This document shows, one piece after another, positions 11,656 through 22,533 of a stretch of DNA of 64,000 bases (position 1 is its first letter; every line of letters begins with the position of its first letter). Below the pieces are notes generated by a model. That model had not been told where the DNA came from. It saw nothing but the letters and a program-made list of their open reading frames with translations, and searched no databases. The position numbers were made by a program, and so were the translations under genes. The DNA comes from Gongronella butleri. Its lineage: Eukaryota; Mucoromycota; Mucoromycetes; Mucorales; Cunninghamellaceae. The stretch is taken from contig JAIWZP010000019.1 in NCBI GenBank assembly GCA_025201375.1, positions 463,592 through 527,591 of the forward strand, read 5' to 3'.

Positions 11656-12003
11656 CCTGGCAAGTAAGATTCAAAAGATTGGAGGAAAAAAAAAAGGAGG
11701 GAGGGAATAGAAAAGGAGAGGAAGGGAATTGAAACGAAAAAAAAGAGGATGGGCCCAAAAGATGAATGTGCCTTATTTATTTACAAGAAAAAAAAAATTA
11801 AAAAAAGGGGGGGATCAAAGAACAGGAATTGGGGGTGCGGGAGTATATAAACCAGTGTTTGGGAAGGATTTGGATTCTGCGGGGTGTGACAAAGACCTGC
11901 AACGACCAGAAATGAAAAGAGTGGATGGGCCAATTGAGACAAAAAAGTCAAAAAAAGAATGACTTTTCCGAGGTTTGGCCACTTGTGCAAGTGTCCCCCT
12001 TTT
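11656..12003. other. Ceramidase upstream region
   Basis: A 348-bp spacer between the stop of the copper transporter and the ATG of the ceramidase, both on the minus strand. It has A-runs and a purine-rich GGAGGGAGGGAATAG stretch near 11696. On the minus strand a TATATACTCC element (about 11840) could be the ceramidase TATA, about 185 bp upstream of its ATG. No gene is seen. Confidence 0.4.
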
Positions 12004-12750
12004 TTAGGCGCGTGTCGTAGGCGGATGATGACCTGCATGAAGCTTATCCTCGCGATCCAGCATGGCCGTTACATCGTCGTCGGCAAATTCATTGACCAGA
12101 CGCGCACGACGATACTCGTCATGCCTATTTTTACCAGAAAACAAAAAAAAAAAAAACCGCCATTAGCTTGCTTCCCACAGCAAATTTCAAGGTTGAAAAA
12201 AAGCTGACCTCGTCGATCTTGATTTCAAGATTTCCAAAACAAGCTGCCCCGTTGTCAATGCGAGCACCTGGACAATGAAAAAGGTCAAAAAGAGCCGGCG
12301 TGAGCACAATCATCGTCAATTGCCCACTTTTGTCACGTTTTTGAGGACACGTACCACGGCCGAAAACAGGCCAATGTTGAAATACATGGTGATCAGCATG
12401 TACCAGAGCCGGAGGACGGTCGCCAGGCCATAGACGGCCGTGCGCGCGATGACGAGCGACCATCGGATGCGATAGCGTGACTGATAACCCAATGGCCCGT
12501 CCAGGCAGTACGTCAGTGCGCGCTCTGCCCAGCAAATAATGCAAATGAACATGTACGCGGCAAAAATATGCTCGCCAGAGTCGAGCACAAACGACGGAAA
12601 CAGCAAGTGCACGCCTGAAACCTCTGAAAAAAAGACACGTCAGTAAAAAAAAAAAAAAAAAAAAAAAAACGGTTGCTTTCTCCCGTGTACGCTGCAGTCT
12701 CTGTCTGTACCATTGTGGAACCACCACTTCATCGGCTCTGCTTGGTCCAT
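12004..12750 (-). CDS. CTR-family copper transporter, 4 exons
   Basis: High-affinity copper uptake channel of the plasma or vacuolar membrane; trimers conduct Cu(I). Exons 12750-12711, 12623-12355, 12267-12209 and 12124-12004 join in phase to 162 residues, the usual CTR size. The start at 12750 gives a short N-terminus with the Met/Trp/His pattern MKWWFHN. TM1 is in the LFPSFVLDSG...FICIICWAE region. TM2 contains the copper-filter MxxxM (YMLITMYFN). TM3 is GLFSAVVLALTTGQLVLEIL. The C-tail ends with HAGHHPPTTRA, where paired His may bind copper. The canonical GxxxG of TM3 is not cleanly present. The N-terminus is short, with few of the Met repeats seen in Ctr1, more like Ctr2/Ctr6 vacuolar types. 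Confidence 0.88.
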
Positions 12751-14711
12751 GGTTGCAAGAAGAATAGCAAAAAGAAAGGCAACAAGCAATAAAAAGCGAA
12801 GAAGCAAGGGAAAAACGGCTGGTATGCGCGCGCCTCTCCTTTTTTTTTATTGCGCCCCAATCATGGCAACACACTCAGCCTCGAAATTCCGCCGCTTGGG
12901 CAGCCAGATGAGATCGTTGCGGCGCCGTAAAAAGGGGGTTACCCCTGATTTTTTTTTTTTTTTTTGCCCATTCCAATACATGGTCTGTTTGCGTGCCGTT
13001 GCCATGGTACCCTAGACGCAAAACAATGAGGACCAACATTTGTCATTGGACAAGCGCAGACAAGCGCAGTCAAGCGCATGTTCTTCAAAATGCACGGGAA
13101 GCCCAAAAAATGAGCGACGCACAGGATGAGAGCTTGTTTTGACACGGCCGGAACCTTGGTTTATGATTAATGAACATCGACCAGCGTAGACTGGATGCAA
13201 TTGAAACAAAGAGACGCGGTATGTCATGTCTTGTAAGGCTCGCGCACGTCTTTGCGACATTTTGTGGCAAAGACGCGATTGGGTCAGTGATACAAGGGCG
13301 CAGTGGTTCTGTGGCCCGTGCTACATCCCTGAGCCACGAATTTTCGCATATGGCCGCAAGCAACAGAATATGATGCACTCGATTATGCTGTTCTATTTTG
13401 TCAAAAAAAAAAGAGTCATTTCTCACGGGTTGTAGGCTCTAGGCAGCCATCGACCCTTCAAAAGTAGCCATCTTTAGAGGAATTGACCCTCTCTTTCTCA
13501 GAAAACAATGAAATGCCAGAAGTTGCCTAGCCATTGGTCGAGATATTCGCAATTTTCACAAATATCCACAAGTCCAACGTCAGCATGTCAACTTGTCCCT
13601 TGTTTGGCGTGAGGCTTGCATCTTTAAAAAGAGACGCGTTCAGGCACCATTTCGCCTCCATTTGGCTTTTCCAAAGGACATCATTTACACGCTTGCCAAA
13701 CCATATTGAAAAATGAGCCGTGTTGGGCTCCAAAATCAAAATTTAAAGCCTGGGTTACCGGAATTCCCCCAAGCTGGTACAAAAGAAGAATCGCAACGAG
13801 AAACGACGAAAATGACAAAAACGAGCTTGGTCCATCGGTTGGGTCACGAGCAAACATCGATTTTACATTAAATTTTAACGGCAGATTACACGGGAGAAAC
13901 GCGCCCATAGAGCCGCGCTAATGCATCCTTTTGAAGTTTTGCTCCAGAGGCTTGGATACGAAAAGGCGCAGCCGCGTGCAAATCGATTTTTAACGCGGTT
14001 TTTTGATGCGTCGAAAAGTTCTATTATTTTTAAACCGTGTCAAAGTCACCAAAAGATTGAAGTTTTTCATTGATCAATAATGTCCACGTACGCTGTAAGC
14101 CATGCTCTTTTTGGTGGTAAAAGTTTCCAGGCGCTGTGGTCATTTATCATCGAGTTCACTAGGAATTGAAAATAGAGGGCAAATGCATTTTTCTCCAAAC
14201 CTAGTCTTTGGACACCTAGATTTTAATCGATTTCTGTCCGTGAATGAGGCGTGTCTATCATGGGTGTGAATAGCGTGGCTATCTGAGGATCTAAATTTCA
14301 CGTTTTGCCATGGTTGACTCTACTCCTTGGAAATATCGCGATTTTTAAAAATGGCCATTGCGTGCCTTCCAGTGGCCATAGACCTCGATAAATCTAGCTC
14401 CAGGTATTTTGGGCATCCCTCCTTCCAGGAGCAAGTAAAAACCATAGAGTCGATCGAGTCGTTCGCCTGAAAAACGCTTATTTTCATAAATTAAGCTTTC
14501 GCGTCGATTTCGGCGCGAAAGAAGTAATCGCAAGGTCCATGATACCCTTTGTGCGTGTGCGCGCGTTTTGGCCGCTCTTTTTAGAAAAATTTTAAAACCG
14601 GGGATCGAGAAAATTAGAGTTGAGCTGGTATTTTTCAATGTTTGCATACCGCAGTGTTTATTTATCGATAAAATGTTAAATTTGCCATCATGACAGCTAA
14701 TTTATCAATAG
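12751..14711. other. Gene-poor spacer with repeat copy 2
   Basis: No gene is supported. The 5' part is the copper-transporter upstream region with long T/A runs and a small three-fold GACAAGCGCA-type tandem repeat near 13048-13080. Copy 2 of the dispersed repeat, inverted, lies at about 13600-14330. Short open frames show no family features. Confidence 0.5.
13600..14330 (-). repeat. Dispersed repeat family, copy 2 (inverted)
   Basis: This is the reverse complement of the copy at 20.9 kb. The strongest anchor is an exact 36-nt match, 14221-14256 against 21044-21079 in inverted orientation, and GCATTTTTCTCCAAAC next to it is shared too. Blocks C, B and A appear in reverse order: TGGGCTCCAAAATCAAAAT at about 13730, GCGCCCATAGAGCCGCG at about 13904, and CGATTTCTGTCCG at about 14228. 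Confidence 0.75.
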
Positions 14712-15297
14712 CTATCTATCTGCAATGTTAACGGTGATATTCGTGGACTGAATAGTGGAACTTGGCCCAGCCTGTCAAAAAAATGGCGTTAGCTTCCAAA
14801 ACAGACGACAACAAAAGGCATTTGTGCTTACGCCGATAAGGAAAAAGCGCACCAAGTTGAGGCTCGCGGGGCCCATCTCGCCTTGAGGCACTGTGACCGT
14901 GAAGTTTTCATAAGGGCTCTGTTCCTCCTCGTGGAACTGGGGCTTGAATGGGCCGACGTACAAAGCTGTACCAAGCTGAGCCTCTGGAGGAGGGCACCGT
15001 TGACCTTGATCACAAACTTTAATACCAATGGCAATGCCAACTTCGCTGGCAGTCAAGATGTAATTCTGTAGTCAGAAGAAAAAAAAATGATGCGTCAGCC
15101 CTTCAATACTTTTTTTTATTATTTTTTTATGTTTAGCGTTAGCTTTAGCTTACAGGTCGGACAACTTGCACGGTGACCCTTTGGCCGCCAGTAAGTCTGG
15201 AGTTCTCCTTGGGTGATGCAATGTATATCCCTTGCGCCTGCACAAGCCTCAGAGTGCAGGAGACCAAAAAAACAATATGAAAAAGTAAGAGATTCAT
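14712..15297 (-). CDS. Small secreted NIS1-like protein
   Basis: Exons 15297-15154, 15065-14832 and 14771-14712 join in phase 0 to 145 residues. An N-terminal signal peptide (MNLLLFHIVFLVSCTLRLVQA) leads into a compact beta-rich domain with GIYIASPKENSRLTGGQRV, a two-Cys segment (KVCDQGQRCPPP), LYVGPF, and ENFTVTVPQGE. This order (SP..G..L..G, EVGIAIG, C-C pair, LY.G.F, NFTV.VP, ..GA) matches what I recall of the NIS1 core-effector family of fungi, which in pathogens suppresses plant immunity kinases. Family assignment is from remembered pattern, not a search. No GPI signal or membrane segment. Non-pathogens also carry relatives, so a pathogenic role should not be inferred. Confidence 0.6.
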
Positions 15298-16583
15298 TTC
15301 AGCTAGTCAAAATCACAAAGAGAAAAAAAAATCAAAGAAAAAAAAAACGTGAAAATCAAATACTTGCCGAGCAAGGATGATGTTTATAATGCAAGCGTTT
15401 TCGTGATAAAAAAAAAGTTACTCCTATTTTTGTCCAAGTTGATCGCCGCAAAGCGATGGCGCTTAGTGCATCTTCCGAGGTGCAGATACCTGTATGCACC
15501 AGAAGGAGCACTTGCAGGAACTCTGGAATAAAAAAGAAGCGCCGGCCTTGATTATGCAGAAAATGTGCCCTCCCTATAGTTTTGTGCTTGAATTTGTAGT
15601 AAGACGTCTTTTTATTAGTGAACAAAAGATGTGAAAAAAAAAGAAAAGCCGTGTGGCCTTTAATGCTAGTCCTGGACATAAAATGATATTTTTTAGCCAA
15701 CATCGGTCGTGTAACATGCGTTGCCTCGGACACAAGGTGTTCAGCCTCGCAGGGAATGACGCACCCCAGCCAATTGATCCTGTCGTGATGACGAAACAGC
15801 CTTGCTGGCGCAACTCCCTTGACAAAATGTCAAAAATACGCGCTCAATTAACATGGCGCCTGAAAGCAAAAGACGTTTCCCTCTTCGAGGCCATTTAACG
15901 GCGGCCACAACTCCCGCTGTGCACGCACTGCATCACCGGCACCATCGATTAGCAGCCAAAGCATGATTTTTTGGGCTCCTCGGGCCTGTGTATCACACTG
16001 GTGCGACCAAAATATTAAGCAGGCTAGTGTAAAAGGAAAGAGAATCAGAGCGAGTGCAAAATAAAAGCTCAATTGCACGCAAAACACATGCACTCCCTCA
16101 TTTTGATTTATTTACAGCGCATTTAATACACGTCAATGCCACGTTGGCTCGCATGGGTCGCTATTTTTTTTTGGAAGATGATCCGTGTCACTGCCAACGG
16201 CACAACACGGGTTGTTTTGTAGTTCATCCCGTTGCCCTTTTCACTTGTTTTTCAAGCATGTCGCCAAAAGAGCTCTGAACCGCAAAGAAATCTCCCAGTA
16301 AAAAAAATAAACAGAGCTCAAAATCACCCATTGTTGCTTTTCTTGTCCACATCACGTGGGTACACTTACCAAGCTATGCTTGGGCAGGTTTCCGCGGCAT
16401 GTCATGGAGCAATGGGTTCTGCATCGTGGAAATCAGGTAAAAGGGGGTAGGTCTAGAGCATTTATTGATGAAAGAGTAAAAAATATGCAAATAGGATGAA
16501 AGATGAAGGTGATAGTACAAATGATCAAATGAAATGGGGATGGGTATGAATAACAAAAAAAAAAGGGGGCAAGAGGCGTCCAT
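15298..16583. other. Spacer, no confident gene
   Basis: AT-rich spacer between the NIS1-like gene and the 3' end of the Kre9-like gene. One 81-codon minus-strand frame (16093-15848) begins with a hydrophobic signal-like stretch (FYFALALILFPFTLAC) and has five Cys in total. It could be a tiny secreted protein, but there is no supporting homology or promoter and it is not called as a gene. Confidence 0.4.
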
Positions 16584-17213
16584 TTACAAGACGAGAGCAA
16601 GGGCGGCCATGATGGCAATTAGGGACGACAAGGCTGGGGCCAAGGCGTTTGCGGCCGAGGTGTTTTGGTTGACGATCTTGGGGTTGCCTTGGCTGTCGCT
16701 GAGTGTGATGTTGGCGGTGGCGGTCCAATGGTTGAGATCGGCTGCGGTGGTGGGAGGTGGGATCTCATTGGGCGTGGCGGTGGGCGTCAGGGTGAGCGTA
16801 AAGGCTGGCGACGTGCTGAGCGCCTGGCCATTGCTCACAAAGGCAACTTGATACTCGGTGCTGGGCTCGACGTTGCTTGGGATCGCCCATAAATAGCTGC
16901 CTTGGATGCCATTCAGGCCTTGCACAATAGATTGCACCTGCTCCGAACCTTTCATCAGAACAAGGTCGATCGGCGCATTGCTGTCAGTCGTCCAATTGAT
17001 CACTTGGCTGGTGAAAAAAAGTGAAAAAAGAAAGTCAGAATCATGGAAGATTGCAATTTGTTCAAATTTCTGCAAAACTTACGTGTTGCCAATGGGCCAG
17101 GACTCTCCCAAAGTAGGATTCACAATGGTCAAGGCGGCATCGCGCTTGGCAATGGGCACACAGAGGACTTGCGCAATGGCAAGGAAGAGGAAAGTGAGGA
17201 TGGCAGTGTTCAT
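16584..17213 (-). CDS. Kre9-like GPI-anchored wall protein A
   Basis: Exons 17213-17083 and 17007-16584 join in phase 2 to 184 residues. A signal peptide (MNTAILTFLFLAIAQVLC) is followed by a Kre9/KNH-type N-terminal domain: IVNPTLGESWPIGNT, then VINWTTDSNAPIDLVL, VQSIVQGLNGIQGSYLW, and YQVAFVSNG. A short Pro/Thr linker (NEIPPPT) precedes an N-glycosylation motif (NIT) and a GPI-anchor signal (small residues, then a hydrophobic tail ending ALALVL). Likely a cell-surface protein involved in beta-glucan assembly or wall structure, as inferred from the family. It is paired head-to-head with paralog B at 19470: same intron position and phase, and exactly the same exon-1 length (131 nt). Confidence 0.85.
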
Positions 17214-17310
17214 GGTAAAATGCTGTTTCAATGGCAAGATGCAAATGGGAAAGGGATGGCTTTTTTGGAATGAATTAAAAAAAATAGAAAAAGAAGTTCC
17301 CATTTGGCCC

Positions 17311-17319
17311 TTTTTATAT
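17311..17319 (-). promoter_or_regulatory. TATA box of Kre9-like gene A
   Basis: On the minus strand the sequence reads CATATAAAAAGGG, about 100 bp upstream of the ATG at 17213. It mirrors CTATAAAAAGGG before paralog B at the same distance. Confidence 0.6.
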
Positions 17320-19361
17320 GCCTGGGCAATGGTTCATCGGAAGCAAAAGCATGTCTGTCAGCACCATTGGCGGATCGGGGTGTTGCCTTTCTTGTCCATT
17401 TTTTTCATCTTCACATGCCAGCCAAATTGTCCATTTTGCTTACAGAAATCCCGTCTTTTGCCCATTGTTATCCGTTGGGTTTGATCGGCGCTCTGGATCA
17501 AGGATGACATTTTCTTTTTTTCGATTTTCACGTGCCAGTGCCCTGTCACCCTTTTTTACTTTTTATACATTTAGCCTGCAAAGGTCGATCTTTTGCCATG
17601 TGGCTATCGTATCGCGGGTCTAGATAATGGGTGCTTATGGGGGCACGCATTATCTGCGATGACGCCCCTGAAAAAAAAGAACGGGGCGGTCCAATGGTGT
17701 CAATTGCGCTCTTTTCCGTAATTTTTCACGGGTAGCCCAACATGTGTGGCGAGACGAGGCGTATTCGTGCAGCTTCCAGAAAAAAAAATCGGCTGATGAA
17801 GGGAGGGGGAGGCCGGGATCAGTCAAACGGGCAAAAAGGCTAAACAAAAAAAGTCTTCAAGGACCTGGCAAACGTGGACAACCAAAAAAAAAAAAGGTTT
17901 TTGATCGCCGTCCAGAAAAATGTCTCTTACAAGGTCCATTTCACCCAAATCGGGGGTGAAAAGTATCCGTAAAGGTTGACCAGATCGCCAAGTTTGCAAG
18001 GTGTCCCAGCCATTTGGCACGATTTCTCGGCTTCTTCCCATTCCCCCCGTTCCCCTCCCCCAACCCCAGCGCAGACCGCCTTGGCGTCTTGGATGGATGG
18101 GGGAGAAGAAAGATCCCCACGCTGACGCGTTCCTTCCTCCAATGAAAGAAGAAACACGTTTTCTCCCCCAAATGGCTGAGTGGTGCTGCCTTTTTGCGTT
18201 GCAATGCTAAGCAAAATAGCCCCTCCTGACGTCAACACAACTTAAAATACTCACGAAAAAAACAAAAGAAGTGTCATCGGCAAACAATGGACGATGGTCA
18301 GCATGAATGCGGATGGAGCGGGTCGGAAGGTTGAGGGAGGGCGACCAAAGCCCCTGCGGTGACACCAAAATGCGATGAATGCACCTTGAATGACGTTTTT
18401 TTTTTATATTATCGGTGCAAGGGGCGAAGGGGGAGGCAACAGGTGTGCACCGCAGCGTGGCATCGCCAAATTTGGCATAATGCGTGTTTCAGGGTCGTGG
18501 AACAAGATTAAACATTTGTATGCAGGCAAAAGGCTAATCCAATGGATGCCTGCCCATGGTGATACAAAGGAGTCTGCACAAAAAAGACGTGAACCTCCGA
18601 TGGCCAAAAAAAAAAAAGTCAACCTTCAATATGATACAATAAAGATATCTCGCCACGAACTCGTACAATCGCATCGTCGCGCGACCGCGGACAAGGTAGC
18701 AGCAACATGGTATCTAATCCCCCTACAGGTTCCAATGGCACTCAATTGCGTGATTTTTTTTTCAATTTTTATTTTATTTTAAGTGCGCTACGTGCGTTGT
18801 TGCCCATGCTTTTGGCCAAGAGACCCTTGTCCACGCTAAAGCGAGCATTGGCGATGACAGTACATTCTAGTGGTACACTTGGCAATTGACGCATGACGTC
18901 TTGGTCGGGTGCATCTTTGTGTCAACAGACGACCATGGCAAAAACAATCCAAATTCTTCATAATGACACGCCACTAGCGGATGCCTCGGACCCATTGGTA
19001 AGCGCTATTCTATTCCATTTGGCGAAACGCGTTATCTTGAGAGCGAAAAAGGATATGGCATACAGTCCCCCCCCAATCGACCATTATCCCCCCCAAAAAA
19101 ACAACGCGAAAATGTCCACGCGACAAGGATCGTGGACCAATGTGAGCTGCCAATGGCGCTGGACGATGTTGCGCTTAGTGCTGATTCCGTGGACAATTGG
19201 CTCATTTTAATGGTCAACGGGATTTTGGCGAAAGATCGCGGGCCTGACATGTGAAAAATGTCAACGCGGACCTTTTTGGGAAGCGGATCGAAAAGGAGTG
19301 GGATTGAGGATGGGCGGGATCGAGAGGTGCGTTTGCCGCCGATCCACCCGACCCCAATGGC
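17320..19361. other. Head-to-head spacer of the Kre9-like pair
   Basis: A 2.0-kb spacer between the two divergent TATA elements. No protein gene is supported. It contains A/T homopolymers and scattered G-runs (for example around 18420-18440). Given the divergent paralogs it may carry shared regulatory sites, but no specific site is recognised. Confidence 0.45.
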
Positions 19362-19369
19362 TATAAAAA
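19362..19369 (+). promoter_or_regulatory. TATA box of Kre9-like gene B
   Basis: CTATAAAAAGGGG, 108 bp upstream of the ATG at 19470, symmetrical to the element of paralog A. Confidence 0.6.
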
Positions 19370-19469
19370 GGGGGGCGATGGATGGTCTTTGGGATTTTTT
19401 TTTTTTCATTTCCATCATCGCATCTACTCTTTCTTGCAAATTTCGCAAACAATTCAAATCAAATCCAAC

Positions 19470-20147
19470 ATGAACCCCATCAAGCTTTTGGCCTGTCTTA
19501 CTCTTGCCACGCAAATTCTTGCCGCTCCCCTCGTGTCGCGTGCCGTGGCCATCAATGTGGTCACGCCTACGCAAGGCGCATCCTGGGTCGCCGGTCAAAC
19601 GTAAGTTTCTCATCCATTTCGCCCCCTACCCCCTTAAAACAAGAATTATTGGCTCACTTTTTTTTTTATTCTTTTCAACAGCAACACAATCACCTGGAAC
19701 ACCGAAGCCAGCAACGATTCTGTGGACATTGCTCTGGCACAAGGCGACCAGCAAGTGCAATCCATTGTGCAAGGTCTCAGTGCGGCGCAAGGCAGTTACG
19801 TGTGGCAAGTCCCCGCTGACCTTGCCGCTGGCGACAATTACAAGGTGACATTCACGTCCAATGGCGCGGCGATCGCGTCGTCGGCCGCATTCAGCGTCAC
19901 GGACAAGGCGACGTCGTCCGTCAACGAGATCCCGCCCCCAAGTGCCGCCGCCGCAGGCAACCATTGGACTGCCACCGCCAACATCACCATCACACGCCCG
20001 GGCCACCCCGACGTCGTGTCCCAACAGGGCCCAGACACCGATCCTAACGTCAAGTCGCAGAGCACATCGGCTGCCGCCCCATTGACGCGCGCATCCGCCC
20101 TGTCGTCTCTTGTCTTGGTCGCCTCCCTCTTTGTCTATGCTTTCTAA
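19470..20147 (+). CDS. Kre9-like GPI-anchored wall protein B
   Basis: Exons 19470-19600 and 19682-20147 join in phase 2 to 198 residues. Signal peptide MNPIKLLACLTLATQILA; Kre9/KNH-type domain with INVVTPTQGASWVAGQT, NTITWNTEASNDSVDIAL, VQSIVQGLSAAQGSYVWQV, and YKVTFTSNG; linker NEIPPPSAAA; NIT glycosylation site; and a hydrophobic GPI-attachment tail (SSLVLVASLFVYAF). It differs from paralog A mainly by an insert before the GPI signal (HPDVVSQQGPDTDP region). Function as for paralog A: probably a wall or beta-glucan-associated surface protein. The shared intron position shows common descent by duplication and inversion. Confidence 0.86.
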
Positions 20148-22533
20148 GCCCAATTTCTTTTTATAACATTATTCATATCATACCACTCCTTCCAATCATT
20201 TGTAGATTTCCTTTTCATTATACACCCTCCCCATTGTATATCTATTTTATATTTATTACCTATTTTCCCCTAGACTGCTGCATCCCCCCTCTACTCTACT
20301 TTCTTTATATCAATTAAATCATATTATTTACACAATAGTATCAATTTTTTTTTGCTAAAATAGGACGTTTTAACGCGTCTTTGACGATGAGGTCTAATCT
20401 CAAATTTGACACGGATGATCGCTTTGTTGTGCTCTTGACAGCTGTAGTTTTTATTTGAAATCGGCTATGATGTTCTCGCCAAAAGTCGCTTTGGGCACCC
20501 TTGAAGTTCTATTTTTCGATTAAAGCTTCCTCCTGAGAAGGGCTTTGGTGCCACAACCTTTTGCAAGCACAATTTCACTACCCATGAGGGTCATCCTCTC
20601 CAAGTTTGACAGGGATTGAATCATTGTAGCACGAGAAATCTTGAATTGACGTGTTTCTGCATCTTGCGCAATAATATTCATCGCTAACAATTGAGCCGAC
20701 GTGCCTCAAACTTACTGCATGCAACCCTTGGCGTCCAGTGGGTTACATGCTGTGCAATAAAACCTGGATATTGTCCCAATGGACTGACTATGAATCGCAT
20801 AAAGCATTTTAGCGTGTTTTTCCATTTTCCAATGAATGTGCAACATGTTCGGGATGTCTACGCATTGCACCATGTTATAGCAGGCCGTCCCGTTTAAATG
20901 AGCCTACCCTTGAGGCGCTGCGAATCCTGAAAGGCGCGCAATCACGATGTTCGAAAATGACGATTTTTCCAAGGGGTGCAGTCGAGGAATTGAAAAGGGC
21001 GAAATTTAGGTCCTCAGATCGCCACGCCATTCACACCCATGTTAGACACGCCTCATTCACGGACAGAAATCGATTAAAAATATGCGTCCCATGACCGGGT
21101 TTGGAGAAAAATGCATTTTACACTTTATTTTTGACTCATAGTGAACTCGATGAAGAATGATTGTAGCGACTTGAAACTTGTACCATCACAAAGAGCAAAA
21201 GCTAGCGCGTACGTGGATGTTTGTGATCTGTGAAAAAATGAATTGTGGCAAAAATAATGCGCGGCGAAGTTTATTATAGATTTTGACGCGTCGCAAAAGC
21301 GCGTCAGTTTTGTTATTCCTGCGTGTTTTTATTCATCAGATTTATGCACATGGAACTTCTCTTGCTGCAAAATCCATTGGCGCGGCTCTATAAGCGCGTT
21401 TTTCCCGTGCAATTCGCCGTTAAAAGTTAATCGAAAATCACGCATTGCTCACCACGACCTGATGGACCCCTCGCTCTTTTTGTCGCTTTGTTGGTGATGC
21501 GATGCGGCCATGCAAGTGTGCAAGTTTGGCGCATTTCTGGAGACCAGGTTTTCAATTTTTGTTTTTGGGGCTCGCACGCCGATTTTGTGATTTGGGTGTG
21601 GCGCGCGACAACGGCACTTTGACGACCACCACCTTGTCACTGTTTAGCGCATTTAGCGTCCTTTTTTCGTTGAGATGCGTTTAAGAGCCGGCGCAGTGCC
21701 TGGCTGGCAAGTTGCAAACGATTTTTCAAAGTAATCACAAAGTGCGCGATTTCGTCGTCAGCTCGCTCTTTTTCGTCGTTTATAGCTCATGAGAGGATCG
21801 CATCTGCTTGATGTACTGTGCGTATGATCATTCTTTTTCCAATGGCTATAATTTTAAAAGAGTGTAATATGTAAGAAACTCAAAAACTTGAAGTTTACAA
21901 AAAAATTGCTCCTGTCGTCTGCCACAGCGTGCCATTAATTTCATAAAGTTGAAACGGGTTATACAGACTATCCGTGGCACGCCAAAAAAGCCTCTGTCTT
22001 CAAGAAAAATGATGCCTTTTTTGCAAAAAAAAGAAATATAATCCCGTTACAGTACTCGTCCAGGGCATACCCTGGCGGCCGAGTATCCGGTTGTTTTGCG
22101 CATTGCTAAGGTTTAGCCAACCGTTCCGGATCATCTGACGCCATCTGACGGGCGGGTCAATGTTCACGCTTCAAGGGGGGCAGCGATGCGTTTCGATACC
22201 TCACCCCCTGAATTTCCCCATTGTTCTTGGGCGCACTTAGGGATGACGGATATAAACCACGATGGCGTATAAAAAAAAGCGGAGCCAACCAGGTTCGGAT
22301 TGGATGCACTAAGGGGATTGCCCGGAAACCAGGGTGGGGATGGCCAGGCATTGATAAAAGGTGTGAAAAAGGCGTGGCACAAGCGGCGTTTGAATTTATG
22401 CGGGGGGGGGAGGCGTGGATTGTCTTTTTTATCAAAAGTAGTGCCGATCGGTGGATTTCCCCCCCTTTTTTTTTCTTCGTCGTTTGCACTTTTTTTTTTC
22501 GTTTTTTTTTTTTTTTTTTTTTTATCTTGGACT
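20148..22533. other. Gene-poor spacer with repeat copy 3
   Basis: Begins with the T-rich 3' flank of Kre9-like gene B, then repeat copy 3 (about 20880-21650), then the upstream region of the ADCK gene. A strong nested GC hairpin lies at about 22052-22100. A T-run of more than 20 directly precedes the ADCK start. No other gene is supported. Confidence 0.5.
20880..21650 (+). repeat. Dispersed repeat family, copy 3
   Basis: The best-preserved copy. Block A (about 20893-21080) has GTTTAAATGAGCC, GCGCGCAATCACGATG, TTTTTCCAAGGGG, and GATCGCCACGCCATT. Block B (about 21330-21460) has GGCGCGGCTCTATAAGCGCG and CGCATTGCTC. Block C (about 21470-21640) has GTGTGCAAGTTTGG, GGAGACCA, GATTTTGTGATTTG, and GGCGCGC. 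It shares an exact 36-nt inverted match with copy 2. Confidence 0.75.

Noticed and set aside
13280..13345. tRNA-like stretch near GGCGCAGTGGTTCTG
   Set aside because: No B-box or T-arm sequence follows and no acceptor stem forms.
15848..16093. 81-codon minus-strand frame with a signal-like N-terminus
   Set aside because: Possible tiny secreted protein, but no TATA, homology or repeated pattern supports it; kept only as a note in the spacer entry.
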